Assembly: GCA_030684835.1 (NCBI GenBank)
Contig: JAUXWZ010000039.1
Span: 1 to 36,624 of the forward strand
Length of the DNA: 36,624 nt
Reading direction: 5' to 3'
DNA from: Beijerinckiaceae bacterium
GTDB lineage: Bacteria > Pseudomonadota > Alphaproteobacteria > Rhizobiales > Beijerinckiaceae
The notes beneath the pieces are model-generated. The model was not told the DNA's origin. It made no database searches and saw nothing but the letters and a program-made list of their open reading frames with translations. Positions 1-9,984 of the stretch are shown one piece after another (within the stretch, counting starts at the first letter, position 1; each line of letters begins with the position of its first letter). A program made the position numbers and the translations under genes.

Positions 1-1408
1 GTTCAGGGCGCGCCCGTGGGAATTGGGCAAGATTGAATCCATCGACGTGATGGACGCTGTAGGCTCCGCCATTCGCGTCGATGTTCGTGGACGCGAAGTG
101 ATGCGCATTCTGCCGCGCCTCAACGAAGCGGTGAACGAGGAGTGGATTTCCGACAAGACCCGCTACATCTGGGACGGTCTCAAGACCCAGCGTCTCGACC
201 GGCCCTATGTGCGCGAAAACGGTCGGCTTCGTCCAGCCTCGTGGGCCGAAGCGTTCGCCGCTGTCGCCGCCAAGGTGAAGGGCGTTGCGCCCGCAAAAAT
301 CGGCGCGCTGGCTGGTGATCTTGCCTCGGTCGAAGAGATGTTCGCGCTGAAGCTTCTCATCGAGAAGCTAGGCTCGCGCAACCTCGATTGCCGTCAGGAC
401 GGAACGAAGCTCGATCCCGCCAATGGCCGTGCGTCGTACGTTTTCAACAGCACCATCGAAGGCATCGAAGACGCTGACGCGATCATGCTCATCGGCACGA
501 ACCCGCGCCGCGAAGCGCCCATCATCAACGCGCGTATTCGCAAGCGCTGGCTGCGTGGCGGCCTTCTTGTCGGGATGGTCGGGGAGCGCGCCGACCTCAC
601 CTATGAGTACAATTATCTTGGCGCTGGCGCCGAAACGCTCGCCCGGTTTGCAGATCATCCGCTCGCGAACAAGCAGAAGCCGATGTTCATCATCGGGCAG
701 GGCGCTCTGGCGCGCGATGATGGCGCGGCAATCCTCGCCATGGCCGCGAAGGCGGCGCAGTCGCTAGGCGTCGTAAAAGACGGCTGGAATGGCTTCAATG
801 TCCTTCATACTGCGGCTTCGCGCGTGGGCGGCCTCGATCTGGGCTTCACGCCGGGGCAGGGCGGGCTCAATGCGCAAGCAATGGCTGGCGGCGGCGTAGA
901 CGTGCTGTTCAATCTCGGCGCCGATGAGATCGACATCGCGCCGGGCCCGTTTGTTGTTTACATCGGCACCCATGGCGACCGCGGCGCGCAGCGCGCCGAC
1001 GTGATCCTGCCGGGCGCGGCCTACACGGAAAAGTCGGGCACGTTCGTCAACACGGAAGGGCGGGTCCAGATGGGCCTGCGCGCAAGCTTTCCCCCTGGAG
1101 AGGCCCGCGAAGACTGGGCGGTTCTGCGCGCCTTGTCGGACCAGATTGGCCATCGGTTGGGATTCGACTCGCTGCAGCAATTGCGCGCGGCGCTTTACGC
1201 GGCCCATCCCCATTTCGCGGCGCTCGACCAGATTGCGCCGGCGGATGCGAGCGCGCTCGCCAGCCTGCCGCAGGGGCAGACCGGCGCCGGGGGCTTTGCC
1301 TCGTCGGTTCGCGACTTCTATCTCACCAACCCCATCGCCCGCGCGTCTGCGGTGATGGCCGAATGCTCGGCCCTCGCTCAGGCTCGGACGCAGCAGGCAG
1401 CGGAGTAA
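1..1408 (+). CDS. nuoG: NADH-quinone oxidoreductase subunit G (NuoG), 3' part
   Basis: This is the C-terminal part of the large iron-sulfur/molybdopterin-like subunit of respiratory complex I, in the peripheral arm that passes electrons from NADH to quinone. The reading frame is open from base 2 to the TAA at 1406-1408, so the gene starts outside the window; the ATG at 23 is internal. The visible start of the fragment ([18 protein letters not shown]) and the following [10 protein letters not shown] match the end of the iron-sulfur region and the entry into the molybdopterin-oxidoreductase fold in alphaproteobacterial NuoG. The N-terminal cysteine clusters lie upstream. A motif near the end, [20 protein letters not shown], is typical of this family, where the fold no longer binds molybdenum. 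nuoH starts 4 bases after the stop, so the two are co-transcribed. The identification is secure; only the 5' end is missing. Confidence 0.96.
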   Translation, partial: FRARPWELGKIESIDVMDAVGSAIRVDVRGREVMRILPRLNEAVNEEWISDKTRYIWDGLKTQRLDRPYVRENGRLRPASWAEAFAAVAAKVKGVAPAKIGALAGDLASVEEMFALKLLIEKLGSRNLDCRQDGTKLDPANGRASYVFNSTIEGIEDADAIMLIGTNPRREAPIINARIRKRWLRGGLLVGMVGERADLTYEYNYLGAGAETLARFADHPLANKQKPMFIIGQGALARDDGAAILAMAAKAAQSLGVVKDGWNGFNVLHTAASRVGGLDLGFTPGQGGLNAQAMAGGGVDVLFNLGADEIDIAPGPFVVYIGTHGDRGAQRADVILPGAAYTEKSGTFVNTEGRVQMGLRASFPPGEAREDWAVLRALSDQIGHRLGFDSLQQLRAALYAAHPHFAALDQIAPADASALASLPQGQTGAGGFASSVRDFYLTNPIARASAVMAECSALAQARTQQAAE

Positions 1409-1412
1409 AGCG

Positions 1413-2426
1413 ATGGATTGGCTCGTTCCCGTCCTTATCATCCTCGGCAAGAGTCTGCTGCTGATTGCGGCGCTGCTGATTTATGTCGCCTACATTCTTT
1501 ACGCCGACCGCAAGATCTGGGCGGCAGTGCAATTGCGTCGCGGCCCCAACGTGGTAGGCCCGTGGGGCCTGTTCCAATCCTTTGCGGACATGTTGAAGTT
1601 CGTCTTCAAAGAGCCGGTGATTCCGGATGGGGCGAACAAGGGCGTGTTCCTGTTGGCGCCGTTTGTGATGAGCACGCTGGCGCTTGCCGCGTGGGCGGTG
1701 ATCCCCGTTGCGGACGGCTGGGCGCTCGCTGACCTCAATGTCGGCATCCTCTATGTCTTTGCGGTGTCGTCGCTCGGCGTTTACGGCGTCATCATGGGTG
1801 GCTGGGCGTCGAATTCGAAATATCCGTTCCTCTCGGCGCTCCGCTCGGCCGCGCAGATGGTCAGCTACGAAGTCTCGATCGGCTTTGTGATCATCACTGT
1901 TCTGCTCGTCGCCGGTTCGCTCAACCTTTCGGAAATCGTGCGCGCGCAGGACACTGCCGCCGGGGCGCTTGGCTGGTACTGGCTATGGCTGTTCCCGATG
2001 TTCGTCATCTTCTTCATCTCGGCGCTGGCCGAGACGAACCGCCCGCCGTTCGATCTTGTGGAAGCCGAGTCCGAACTCGTCGCAGGCTTCATGGTGGAAT
2101 ATTCGTCGGTGCCGTACATGATGTTCATGCTCGGCGAATACGTTGCCATCGTGACCATGTGCGCGCTGACGACAATCCTGTTCCTTGGCGGCTGGCTCTC
2201 CCCCATCCCGTTCGCACCGTTCACTTGGGTGCCGGGCGTCATCTGGTTTGTCCTGAAGATGACGATGGTCTTCTTCATGTTCGCAATGGTGAAGGCGTTC
2301 GTGCCGCGCTACCGTTATGATCAACTGATGCGCCTCGGCTGGAAGGTGTTCCTGCCAATCTCACTGTTCATGGTTGTGCTGGTCGCGGGCGTCTTGCAGA
2401 TCCTCATGGCCTACGGGTGGCGCTAA
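1413..2426 (+). CDS. nuoH: NADH-quinone oxidoreductase subunit H (NuoH)
   Basis: NuoH (ND1) is the membrane subunit that joins the peripheral and membrane arms of complex I and forms much of the quinone chamber. The 337-residue product has about eight hydrophobic helices. It carries family signatures: [19 protein letters not shown] in the first loop and [20 protein letters not shown] in the conserved acidic loop that lines the quinone path. Length and motifs are normal. The ATG follows the nuoG stop by 4 bases. The TAA stop shares its last base with the ATG of the next small ORF, which points to translational coupling. Confidence 0.97.
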   Translation: MDWLVPVLIILGKSLLLIAALLIYVAYILYADRKIWAAVQLRRGPNVVGPWGLFQSFADMLKFVFKEPVIPDGANKGVFLLAPFVMSTLALAAWAVIPVADGWALADLNVGILYVFAVSSLGVYGVIMGGWASNSKYPFLSALRSAAQMVSYEVSIGFVIITVLLVAGSLNLSEIVRAQDTAAGALGWYWLWLFPMFVIFFISALAETNRPPFDLVEAESELVAGFMVEYSSVPYMMFMLGEYVAIVTMCALTTILFLGGWLSPIPFAPFTWVPGVIWFVLKMTMVFFMFAMVKAFVPRYRYDQLMRLGWKVFLPISLFMVVLVAGVLQILMAYGWR

Positions 2427-2674
2427 TGGCGAACGCAGCGACGACAGGCGCGCTCATCGGCCTCGTTGTTGGGGGCCTGCATTATATCGTCACCGTCGCA
2501 GTGATGGGCTCCATAGCTTCGCGAACCGCGCCTAACGAAGACTTGCCTGGTCTGCCGATGCTTGCTGCCCGTTTGCGCCGGATAAAGCTCGCCATGCTCG
2601 GGGTCTGCTTTTTGCTCTTTCCGCTTGTTGGCTACGCCGCAGGCGCCATGCTGTCACAAGGAGAAGCCCGATGA
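2426..2674 (+). CDS. small two-helix membrane protein inside the nuo operon (unknown)
   Basis: This ORF of 82 codons lies between nuoH and nuoI. I chose the ATG at 2426, which overlaps the nuoH stop as TAATG; an in-frame GTG at 2417 would add three residues. The stop overlaps the nuoI ATG as ATGA, so the ORF is sealed into the operon at both ends, which strongly supports translation. The product has two hydrophobic segments, roughly residues 8-28 and 52-75, separated by a short basic and polar linker containing LRRIKLAM. It has no cysteines placed for a cluster and does not resemble any of the 14 standard Nuo subunits. Standard bacterial nuo operons go directly from nuoH to nuoI, so this may be a lineage-specific accessory or assembly protein of complex I. 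That role is inferred from position only. Confidence 0.8.
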   Translation: MANAATTGALIGLVVGGLHYIVTVAVMGSIASRTAPNEDLPGLPMLAARLRRIKLAMLGVCFLLFPLVGYAAGAMLSQGEAR

Positions 2675-3159
2675 GCCTCGACCAGGCCGCACGGTCGCTC
2701 TTTCTCAAGGAATTCGTCGGCGCTTTCTTCTTGTCGATGCGCTATTTCTTCAAGCCGAAGGCGACCATTAATTATCCACACGAGAAGAACCCGCAGTCGC
2801 CGCGCTATCGCGGTGAACACGCGTTGCGTCGCTATCCTAACGGGGAAGAGCGCTGCATCGCGTGCAAGCTTTGCGAAGCTATTTGCCCCGCGCAGGCCAT
2901 CACCATCGAGGCGGCCCCGCGCGGCAACGACGGCACGCGCCGCACGACCCGCTATGACATCGACATGGTGAAGTGCATCTATTGCGGCTTTTGTCAGGAA
3001 GCCTGCCCCGTCGACGCCATTGTCGAAGGACCAAACGCCGAATTCGCGGTCGAGAACCGCGAAGAGCTACTCTACGACAAGCAGCGGCTGCTCGATAACG
3101 GCGCGCGCTGGGAGCGCGAAATCGCACGCAATATCGCTGCGGACTCGCAATACAGGTAA
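2671..3159 (+). CDS. nuoI: NADH-quinone oxidoreductase subunit I (NuoI)
   Basis: NuoI is the ferredoxin-like subunit of complex I that holds clusters N6a and N6b in the electron chain leading to N2 and quinone. The 162-residue product shows both expected four-cysteine motifs. [12 protein letters not shown] places Cys at about 62, 65, 68 and 72; [12 protein letters not shown] places Cys at about 102, 105, 108 and 112. The first 30 residues form the amphipathic segment that docks on NuoH, and the length is normal for the family. The ATG overlaps the stop of the preceding small membrane ORF, so translation is probably coupled. A 48-base gap with a good ribosome site follows before nuoJ. Confidence 0.97.
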   Translation: MSLDQAARSLFLKEFVGAFFLSMRYFFKPKATINYPHEKNPQSPRYRGEHALRRYPNGEERCIACKLCEAICPAQAITIEAAPRGNDGTRRTTRYDIDMVKCIYCGFCQEACPVDAIVEGPNAEFAVENREELLYDKQRLLDNGARWEREIARNIAADSQYR

Positions 3160-3207
3160 TCGACAGGCAATTCACGCAACCGCCGTGCGCGGCGGATGGG
3201 GACGAAG

Positions 3208-3816
3208 ATGAGTGTGGCTACCGCCTTTTTCTATCTCTTCTCAGGCGTCATGATCGCTTCCGCGTTCATGGTGATCGCGGCGCGCAATCCTGTGCACTCG
3301 GTCCTGTTCCTCATCCTGGCTTTCGTGAACGCCGCCGGGCTTTTCATACTGCTGGGCGCCGAGTTCCTGGCGATGATCCTGATCGTCGTTTATGTCGGCG
3401 CGGTCGCGGTTCTGTTCCTCTTCGTTGTGATGATGCTCGACGTCGATTTTGCCGAATTGAAGCAGGGATTCCTGCAATACCTGCCCGTCGGCGCGCTGAT
3501 TGGGGTTATCGTCGCGCTCGAACTGATCCTCGTGGTGGGCGGCTTTGCGCCTTCGCCCGGAGCTATCGCGGCGCCGCGCGCGCCTGCGCCGGCCGACGTC
3601 TCGAACACGATGGCGATTGGCCTCGTGCTCTACACCAAGCACGTTTATTTCTTTCAGGCGGCGGGCTTCGTGCTGCTCACCGCCATGATCGGCGCCATCG
3701 TCCTGACCTTGCGGCATAGGCCAGACGTCAAGCGTCAGGACATTTCCGAACAGAACGCGCGCACGAGGGAGCAGGCGGTCGAGATCGTCAAGGTTCCTTC
3801 CCGAACCGGCGTTTGA
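3208..3816 (+). CDS. nuoJ: NADH-quinone oxidoreductase subunit J (NuoJ)
   Basis: NuoJ (ND6) is a membrane subunit of complex I with a pi-bulge helix involved in coupling quinone chemistry to proton movement. I prefer the ATG at 3208 because GGGGACGAAG sits just upstream; the ATG at 3196 would add four residues and has a poorer site. The product is 202 residues with about five transmembrane helices. The family segment [20 protein letters not shown] is present, followed by a periplasmic Pro/Ala-rich loop near residues 115-130 and a charged C-terminal tail. It lies between nuoI and nuoK in the standard order. Confidence 0.96.
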   Translation: MSVATAFFYLFSGVMIASAFMVIAARNPVHSVLFLILAFVNAAGLFILLGAEFLAMILIVVYVGAVAVLFLFVVMMLDVDFAELKQGFLQYLPVGALIGVIVALELILVVGGFAPSPGAIAAPRAPAPADVSNTMAIGLVLYTKHVYFFQAAGFVLLTAMIGAIVLTLRHRPDVKRQDISEQNARTREQAVEIVKVPSRTGV

Positions 3817-3826
3817 GGAGAGCAAG

Positions 3827-4132
3827 ATGATAGGCCTCACCCATTACCTCATCGTTGCTGCGCTCCTCTTCACGATCGGGATTTGCGGCATCATCCTCAA
3901 TCGCAAGAACATCATCGTCATCCTGATGTCGGTTGAAATCATCCTGCTCGCAGTAAACATCAACCTTGTGGCGTTCTCCAGTTTCCTGGGCGACCTGACG
4001 GGCCAGATTTTCTCGCTGTTCATTCTGACCGTGGCTGCCGCCGAGGCGGCGATAGGCCTCGCGATCCTCGTGACCTACTACAGGAACCGTGGCTCCATCG
4101 CGGTCGAAGACATCAATTTGATGAAGGGCTGA
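3827..4132 (+). CDS. nuoK: NADH-quinone oxidoreductase subunit K (NuoK)
   Basis: NuoK (ND4L) is a small membrane subunit of complex I with two buried glutamates used in proton translocation. The 101-residue product has three predicted helices and the family motif [19 protein letters not shown], whose Glu corresponds to the conserved first glutamate. The second is in [21 protein letters not shown]-type ribosome site precedes the ATG. The gene starts 10 bases after nuoJ and ends 7 bases before nuoL. Confidence 0.97.
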   Translation: MIGLTHYLIVAALLFTIGICGIILNRKNIIVILMSVEIILLAVNINLVAFSSFLGDLTGQIFSLFILTVAAAEAAIGLAILVTYYRNRGSIAVEDINLMKG

Positions 4133-4139
4133 GGGGCTC

Positions 4140-6233
4140 ATGTATAGCGCAATTGTATTTCTCCCTCTGCTCGGCTTCCTCATTGCTGGCCTGTTCGGCC
4201 GGCAAATCGGCGCGCGGATGTCGGAAATCATCACGACGTCTCTGCTGTTCATCGCCGCCGCGCTTTCATGGGTCGCTTTCTTTCAGGTCGGCTTTGGCGC
4301 AACAAAATTGCTCGTGCCGGTGCTGGGCGAGTGGATTGTTTCGGGCGGCCTGCGCGTGGACTGGGCGTTTCGCATCGATACGCTGACGGTCGTCATGCTC
4401 GTCGTTGTTAATACCGTCTCTGCGCTCGTTCATCTCTATTCCATTGGCTACATGCACGAGGATCCGCATCGTCCGCGGTTCTTCGCTTACCTGTCGCTCT
4501 TCACGTTCGCCATGCTGATGCTCGTGACGTCGGACAACCTTGTCCAGATGTTCTTTGGCTGGGAGGGCGTGGGCCTTGCGTCCTATCTGCTCATCGGGTT
4601 CTGGTACGAAAAGCCGTCCGCGAACGCCGCCGCTATCAAGGCGTTCGTAGTCAACCGAGTGGGCGATTTCGGCTTCGCGCTCGGCATTTTCATGATCTTC
4701 GCGCTTACCGGTTCCGTGGCGCTGGACCAGATTTTTGCGGCCGCGCCGGGCCTTGCCAACAAGCCGATGCAGATTTTCGGCATGAACGTCGACGCGATGA
4801 CGCTCACCTGCCTGTTGCTGTTCATGGGAGCCATGGGCAAGTCCGCGCAATTTCTGCTGCACACATGGCTGCCGGACGCGATGGAGGGTCCAACCCCGGT
4901 CTCCGCACTCATCCATGCTGCGACCATGGTCACTGCTGGCGTGTTCATGGTCGCGCGGTTGTCGCCCCTGTTTGAACAGGCGCCGGTCGCGCTGTCTGTG
5001 GTTATCTTCTTTGGCGCCACCACGGCTTTCTTCGCGGCGACTGTCGGGCTGGTGCAAAACGACATCAAGCGAGTCATCGCCTACTCGACGTGCTCGCAGC
5101 TCGGCTACATGTTCGTCGCGCTTGGCGTCGGCGGTTACAGCCTGGCGATTTTTCATCTGTTCACGCACGCGTTCTTCAAAGCGCTCCTGTTTTTGGGAGC
5201 GGGCTCTGTCATCCACGCGATGCATCACGAGCAGGACATGCGCAAGATGGGTGGGCTAGCCAAGCGCATCCCGATCACCTTCTGGATGATGATCATCGGG
5301 ACATTGGCGCTGACGGGCTTTCCACTTACCGCAGGCTTTTTCTCTAAGGACGCGATCATCGAAGCGGCCTTCGCGTCGCAGCGCTCCGGTGCCATCTACG
5401 CCTTCATTCTCACGGCGATTGCCGCGGGCCTGACGTCATTTTACTCATGGCGTCTCATTTACATGACCTTCTTTGGCGAGCCGCGCTGGGCCAATGCCGG
5501 ACACGGGCATCAGGTCGATGATCACGGACAGGCCGCCCCGGTGAAGTCCGCTGATGGACACGCAGTCGCGCATGGCCATGCCGACGCGCACACGCACGGC
5601 GTTGCAGTGCATGCCGAGACGCACAGCGAGCCGGTGGACGGCCATCATGACCACGCGCATCACGTGGAGCCGCACGAATCGCCGAAGGTGATGCTCATTC
5701 CGCTTTACGTTCTGGCCTTCGGCGCAATTTTCTCAGGCTTGATCTTCAGGAACGCCTTCATTGGCGACGCCGGAGCGCAGTTCTGGAATCAGTCGCTGTA
5801 TTACGGTCCCCAGAACAATATCCTCGAAGACCTGCACCACGTTCCGGCGCTGGTGCCGTTTGTCGCGACGATCATGATGGCGACGGGCTTCATCGTCTCG
5901 ACGTGGATGTACATTTATGCGCCGGGCTCTGCCGGACGCCTGGCGGAACGTCATCACATTCTGTACCGCTTCTTCCTCAACAAGTGGTACTTCGACGAAC
6001 TCTACGACTTCATCTTCGTGCGTCCCGCCTTCTGGCTTGGTCGCCTGTTCTGGAAGAGCGGCGACGGTAAGATCATAGATCGCTTTGGGCCTGATGGCGT
6101 GTCCGCGCGCGTGATCGACGCCGCTGGACGGGTCGTGAAGTTGCAGACGGGCTTCGTCTATCATTATGCGTTCGCGATGCTGATCGGCGTGGCCGGCTTC
6201 ATCACCTGGTATCTGCTCGGCGGGGTGCGCTGA
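4140..6233 (+). CDS. nuoL: NADH-quinone oxidoreductase subunit L (NuoL) with His-rich loop
   Basis: NuoL (ND5) is the distal antiporter-like proton pump of complex I and carries the long lateral helix along the membrane arm. The 697-residue product has about 14-16 hydrophobic helices. Family motifs include [19 protein letters not shown] near residue 140 and [20 protein letters not shown] near residue 243, with the buried lysines and glutamate of Mrp-like antiporters. Between about residues 453 and 516 lies a hydrophilic insert with about 16 histidines (for example [14 protein letters not shown]), joining two helices before the C-terminal lateral-helix region. The insert replaces a normally short loop and could bind metal, but this is not shown. 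nuoM begins one base after the stop. Confidence 0.97.
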   Translation: MYSAIVFLPLLGFLIAGLFGRQIGARMSEIITTSLLFIAAALSWVAFFQVGFGATKLLVPVLGEWIVSGGLRVDWAFRIDTLTVVMLVVVNTVSALVHLYSIGYMHEDPHRPRFFAYLSLFTFAMLMLVTSDNLVQMFFGWEGVGLASYLLIGFWYEKPSANAAAIKAFVVNRVGDFGFALGIFMIFALTGSVALDQIFAAAPGLANKPMQIFGMNVDAMTLTCLLLFMGAMGKSAQFLLHTWLPDAMEGPTPVSALIHAATMVTAGVFMVARLSPLFEQAPVALSVVIFFGATTAFFAATVGLVQNDIKRVIAYSTCSQLGYMFVALGVGGYSLAIFHLFTHAFFKALLFLGAGSVIHAMHHEQDMRKMGGLAKRIPITFWMMIIGTLALTGFPLTAGFFSKDAIIEAAFASQRSGAIYAFILTAIAAGLTSFYSWRLIYMTFFGEPRWANAGHGHQVDDHGQAAPVKSADGHAVAHGHADAHTHGVAVHAETHSEPVDGHHDHAHHVEPHESPKVMLIPLYVLAFGAIFSGLIFRNAFIGDAGAQFWNQSLYYGPQNNILEDLHHVPALVPFVATIMMATGFIVSTWMYIYAPGSAGRLAERHHILYRFFLNKWYFDELYDFIFVRPAFWLGRLFWKSGDGKIIDRFGPDGVSARVIDAAGRVVKLQTGFVYHYAFAMLIGVAGFITWYLLGGVR

Positions 6234-6234
6234 T

Positions 6235-7743
6235 ATGTTCGGGTTCGGCATCCTCACCGGGCTTCTCGTCCTGCCGCTGGTCGGCGTGGCGTTCATCCTG
6301 TTCCAGCGCGACGACGAAGCTGGCCTGCGCAATATCCGCTGGGCTGCGTTGTTCACGACAATCGTCACCTTCCTGCTTTCGCTCTACGCGTGGGCGCTTT
6401 TCGACACTGGCAACCCGGGCTTTCAACTCGTTGAGCAGCGCGCGTGGTTGGGCAACGGCCTGACATACAAGCTCGGCGTTGATGGCATCTCCATGCCGTT
6501 CGTGCTGCTGACGGCCTTTCTCATGCCGTTCTGCATTGCGGCTTCGTGGGAATCCATCACGCACCGCGTGAAGGAATACATGGTCGCCTTCCTCGTGCTC
6601 GAGACGTTCATGATTGGCGTCTTCGTCGCGCTCGATCTCGTGTGGTTCTATATATTCTTCGAAGCAGGCCTCATTCCGATGTTCCTCATCATCGGCGTGT
6701 GGGGTGGCAAGCGCCGCATCTATGCGAGCTTCAAATTCTTTCTGTACACGCTGATCGGCTCGCTGCTGATGCTGCTCGCCATGATGGCGATGTGGGGTGT
6801 CGCTGGCACCACCGACATTGAGCAATTGCTCAAGACGTCATTCCCGTCATCCATGCAGACATGGCTGTGGCTGGCCTTCTTCGCTTCATTTGCGGTGAAA
6901 ATGCCGATGTGGCCGGTCCACACGTGGTTGCCCGATGCACACGTCGAGGCGCCCACGGCTGGCTCCGTGATTTTGGCGGGCATTCTGCTGAAGATGGGCG
7001 GCTATGGCTTCTTGCGCTTCTCGCTGCCGATGTTCCCCGAGGCGTCGCAATATTTCGCGCCGTTGGTGTGGACGTTGTCGGTTATCGCCATCGTCTACAC
7101 GTCGCTGGTGGCGCTCGTTCAGGAGGATATGAAGAAGCTCATCGCCTATTCGTCCGTCGCGCACATGGGCTTTGTCACCATGGGCTTGTTCGCGATGAAT
7201 GCGCAGGGCGTACAGGGCGCGGTGTTCCAGATGATCAGCCACGGGCTGGTTTCAGGCGCGCTCTTCCTCTGCGTCGGCGTCGTTTATGATCGCCTGCACA
7301 CGCGCGACATCTCAGCATACGGCGGCATCGTAAGAGTCATGCCGGTCTACGCCGCGGTGTTCATGGTGTTCACCATGGCGAACGTGGGCCTGCCAGGCAC
7401 TTCGGGATTCGTGGGCGAATTTCTCACGCTGCTCGGCGCCTTCCGCGCCAATCCCTGGGTGGCGCTGTTCGCAACATCAGGCGTTATCCTCTCGGCCTGC
7501 TACGCGCTTTATCTTTATCGCCGCGTGGTGTTCGGCGCGCTCGAAAAGCCTGCGCTCGCTGGCATGAAAGATCTCGACAGACGCGAGATGGCGCTGCTTC
7601 TCCCGCTCGTCGTGCTGACCATCTGGTATGGCGTGAAGCCCGGCGCCATCCTCGACGCCAGCGCTGCGTCGATCGAACTGCTCATCAAGAATTACGACGC
7701 GGCGCTCGTGGCCACCAAGGCCGCCGCCATTGCGCTTCATTAA
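6235..7743 (+). CDS. nuoM: NADH-quinone oxidoreductase subunit M (NuoM)
   Basis: NuoM (ND4) is one of three antiporter-like proton-pumping subunits in the complex I membrane arm. The product is 502 residues with about 14 helices. The core motif [20 protein letters not shown] is present near residues 222-241, and the [20 protein letters not shown] stretch near residue 123 holds the conserved glutamate of helix TM5. The segment [14 protein letters not shown] matches the family. Length is normal. It starts one base after nuoL and ends 12 bases before nuoN, in standard order. Confidence 0.97.
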   Translation: MFGFGILTGLLVLPLVGVAFILFQRDDEAGLRNIRWAALFTTIVTFLLSLYAWALFDTGNPGFQLVEQRAWLGNGLTYKLGVDGISMPFVLLTAFLMPFCIAASWESITHRVKEYMVAFLVLETFMIGVFVALDLVWFYIFFEAGLIPMFLIIGVWGGKRRIYASFKFFLYTLIGSLLMLLAMMAMWGVAGTTDIEQLLKTSFPSSMQTWLWLAFFASFAVKMPMWPVHTWLPDAHVEAPTAGSVILAGILLKMGGYGFLRFSLPMFPEASQYFAPLVWTLSVIAIVYTSLVALVQEDMKKLIAYSSVAHMGFVTMGLFAMNAQGVQGAVFQMISHGLVSGALFLCVGVVYDRLHTRDISAYGGIVRVMPVYAAVFMVFTMANVGLPGTSGFVGEFLTLLGAFRANPWVALFATSGVILSACYALYLYRRVVFGALEKPALAGMKDLDRREMALLLPLVVLTIWYGVKPGAILDASAASIELLIKNYDAALVATKAAAIALH

Positions 7744-7755
7744 GGAATCGGGACT

Positions 7756-9192
7756 ATGACGCCTCTGTCCTACTCCATCGCCCATTCGCTGCCCGAGATC
7801 ATTCTCGCTCTGGGCGCGTTGGCGCTTCTCATGCTCGGCGCCTTCCGCGCCGGCAAGGGCGACTGGATCATCACCGAGGCGTCCATCGTCGTACTCGGCA
7901 TCGCGCTGCTCTCGCTATTTTTCCAGCTGGGCGAACGCGCGCTGATTTGGGACGACGCGTTTATCGATGATCATTTCGCACGGTTCATGAAAGCGCTCGC
8001 CATCGGCGGCGCGCTGCTGACGCTTGTTCTCTCGCGCGAATTCATGGCGCGCGCGCGCATCGACTTCTTCGAGTTTCCAGTTCTGGTGCTCCTGGCGACG
8101 CTCGGCATGTGCATGCTGATTTCCGCGCAGAGCCTCATTGCGCTTTATCTTGGCCTCGAATTGATGAGCCTCGCGTTATACGTGATCGCCGCGTTTGATC
8201 GCGACAACGTCCGCGCCTCGGAAGCCGGCCTCAAGTATTTCGTGCTCGGCGCGCTGTCTTCCGGCATGCTGCTCTATGGCGCCTCGCTCATCTATGGTTT
8301 CGCGGGCACGGTGTCGTTCACCGGCATTTCGCAGGCGCTTAATGGCGCTCCGTCGCTCGGCGTTATCTTCGGCCTTGTCTTCGTGATGGCTGGTCTCGCA
8401 TTCAAAATGTCCATCGTGCCTTTCCACATGTGGACGCCAGATGTTTACGAGGGCGCGCCGACGCCGGTGACGACCTTCTTTGCGACAGCTGCCAAAGTGG
8501 CCGCTGTTGCGATCACGGTGCGCATCGTCATCACCGCGTTTCCGAACCTGCAACACGAGTGGCGACAGATCGTCGTTTTCGTTGCGATCCTGTCCATGGC
8601 GCTTGGCTCCTTCGCCGCTATTGGGCAGACCAACATCAAGCGCCTGATGGCCTATTCGTCCATCGGTCACATGGGCTTCGCGCTTGTGGGGCTGGCGTCC
8701 GGCACGGAGCAGGGCGTCATGGGCGTCATGATCTACATGGCGATTTACGTCCTCATGTCGATTGGCACGTTCGCGGCGATCCTCTCGATGCGCGTGGGCG
8801 ACCGTTATGTTGAGAATATCGCCGACCTCGCAGGACTTGCGAAAACCAACGGACTCATGGCCTTCGTCGTGGCGATGATGATGTTCTCGCTCGCGGGCAT
8901 CCCGCCGCTCGCAGGCTTCTTCGCCAAGTGGTACGTTTTCGTCGCTGCGATCAATGCGAACCTGTATTTCCTCGCCGTCATCGGCATGCTGACGAGCGTG
9001 GTCGCCGCGTTCTACTACCTGCGCATCGTCAAGATCATGTACTTTGATGACAGCGTGCGCTCGTTTGATCGCGTCAATCCTGAGGTCACGGCCGTCATGG
9101 CGACCATGGGCGTTTTTGTCGTGATCTTTGCGGCCTTCCCGGGACCTGCGATCGTTCAGTCAGCCGCTGCGGCTGCAAAGTCGTTATTCTGA
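7756..9192 (+). CDS. nuoN: NADH-quinone oxidoreductase subunit N (NuoN)
   Basis: NuoN (ND2) is the antiporter-like subunit of complex I closest to the quinone site. The 478-residue product has about 14 predicted helices and the signatures LYLGLELMSLALYVIAAF near residue 131 (conserved TM5 glutamate), FHMWTPDVYEGAPTPVTTFF near residue 223 and YSSIGHMGFALVG. An AAGGAATCGGG ribosome site precedes the ATG. It is the last nuo gene; birA begins 5 bases downstream, so the transcript probably continues. Confidence 0.97.
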   Translation: MTPLSYSIAHSLPEIILALGALALLMLGAFRAGKGDWIITEASIVVLGIALLSLFFQLGERALIWDDAFIDDHFARFMKALAIGGALLTLVLSREFMARARIDFFEFPVLVLLATLGMCMLISAQSLIALYLGLELMSLALYVIAAFDRDNVRASEAGLKYFVLGALSSGMLLYGASLIYGFAGTVSFTGISQALNGAPSLGVIFGLVFVMAGLAFKMSIVPFHMWTPDVYEGAPTPVTTFFATAAKVAAVAITVRIVITAFPNLQHEWRQIVVFVAILSMALGSFAAIGQTNIKRLMAYSSIGHMGFALVGLASGTEQGVMGVMIYMAIYVLMSIGTFAAILSMRVGDRYVENIADLAGLAKTNGLMAFVVAMMMFSLAGIPPLAGFFAKWYVFVAAINANLYFLAVIGMLTSVVAAFYYLRIVKIMYFDDSVRSFDRVNPEVTAVMATMGVFVVIFAAFPGPAIVQSAAAAAKSLF

Positions 9193-9197
9193 CGCGC

Positions 9198-9983
9198 GTG
9201 CAGGTCGGCCCGCAGGCCCGCGCGAAAGGCTTCCGCGCGATCTGGTGCGACTCGCTTGCTTCAACCAACGACGAAGCAATGGCGCTTGCGCGAGCTGGCG
9301 AGCCATCAGGCCTTTGGGTTCTGGCTGGTGAGCAGACGCAGGGCAGGGGCAGACAGGGTCGGCCCTGGTCCTCGCCGCGTGGCAACTTTCATGGCTCTGT
9401 CCTTTTAGTTGAACCTTGCGCGCCGCGGTTCGCGCCGCAACTTGGTTTCGTCGCTGGCGTCTCGGTTCTCGCAGCACTGCGCGCCCTTGCCCCTGATGCG
9501 CCATTCGCCCTCAAATGGCCGAATGATGTGCTGTGTGGCGGCGGCAAGCTTGCTGGCGTCTTGATTGAAGGGGCTACGCTGCCGGGCGGCGAGTTCGCGT
9601 GTGTGATAGGATTCGGGGTGAACTGCACGGCCGCGCCGCAGGGGCTCCCTTATCGCGCAACAGATCTGACAGAGGTTGGCGTCACCCTGACCGCGGCCAA
9701 TTTTTTGCCGACTTTGTCGGACGCACTTGCCCAAAATCTCGATGTTTGGCGTGCGGGCTATCAGTTTTCTGCCATACGTAGTCACTGGCTTTCGGGCGCG
9801 TACGGCTTGGGCAGGCCGATCGAGGCGCGCACGCACGCGGGCTCTGTGCGTGGCGTATTCGAAACGATCGACGAGCATGGCCGGCTCGTCATTTCAAGCG
9901 CGTCTGGGAATGTGACCGTGGAAGCGGCCGACGTCTTCCCCTTGGGCGATACCGCCAGCGCCGTCTCAGGCACTAGGACATGA
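9198..9983 (+). CDS. birA: biotin--[acetyl-CoA-carboxylase] ligase (BirA, class I)
   Basis: This enzyme activates biotin with ATP and attaches it to the lysine of biotin carboxyl carrier proteins, such as those of acetyl-CoA or propionyl-CoA carboxylase. The 261-residue product starts at a GTG 5 bases after nuoN; no ATG is available before the essential motif SLASTNDEA. The ligase signature GRGRQGRPWSSPRGN lies near residues 49-63, and KWPNDVLCGGGKLAGVLIE lies near 106-124. A small SH3-like C-terminal domain follows. It lacks the N-terminal helix-turn-helix of E. coli BirA, so it should act as an enzyme and not as a biotin repressor. The downstream mce gene belongs to propionate metabolism, which also needs a biotin enzyme. 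Confidence 0.93.
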   Translation: MQVGPQARAKGFRAIWCDSLASTNDEAMALARAGEPSGLWVLAGEQTQGRGRQGRPWSSPRGNFHGSVLLVEPCAPRFAPQLGFVAGVSVLAALRALAPDAPFALKWPNDVLCGGGKLAGVLIEGATLPGGEFACVIGFGVNCTAAPQGLPYRATDLTEVGVTLTAANFLPTLSDALAQNLDVWRAGYQFSAIRSHWLSGAYGLGRPIEARTHAGSVRGVFETIDEHGRLVISSASGNVTVEAADVFPLGDTASAVSGTRT

Positions 9984-9984
9984 C

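Noticed and set aside
4266-5228. Reverse open frame of 320 codons over nuoL
   Set aside because: Highly charged, low-complexity product, fully antisense to nuoL; a shadow frame.
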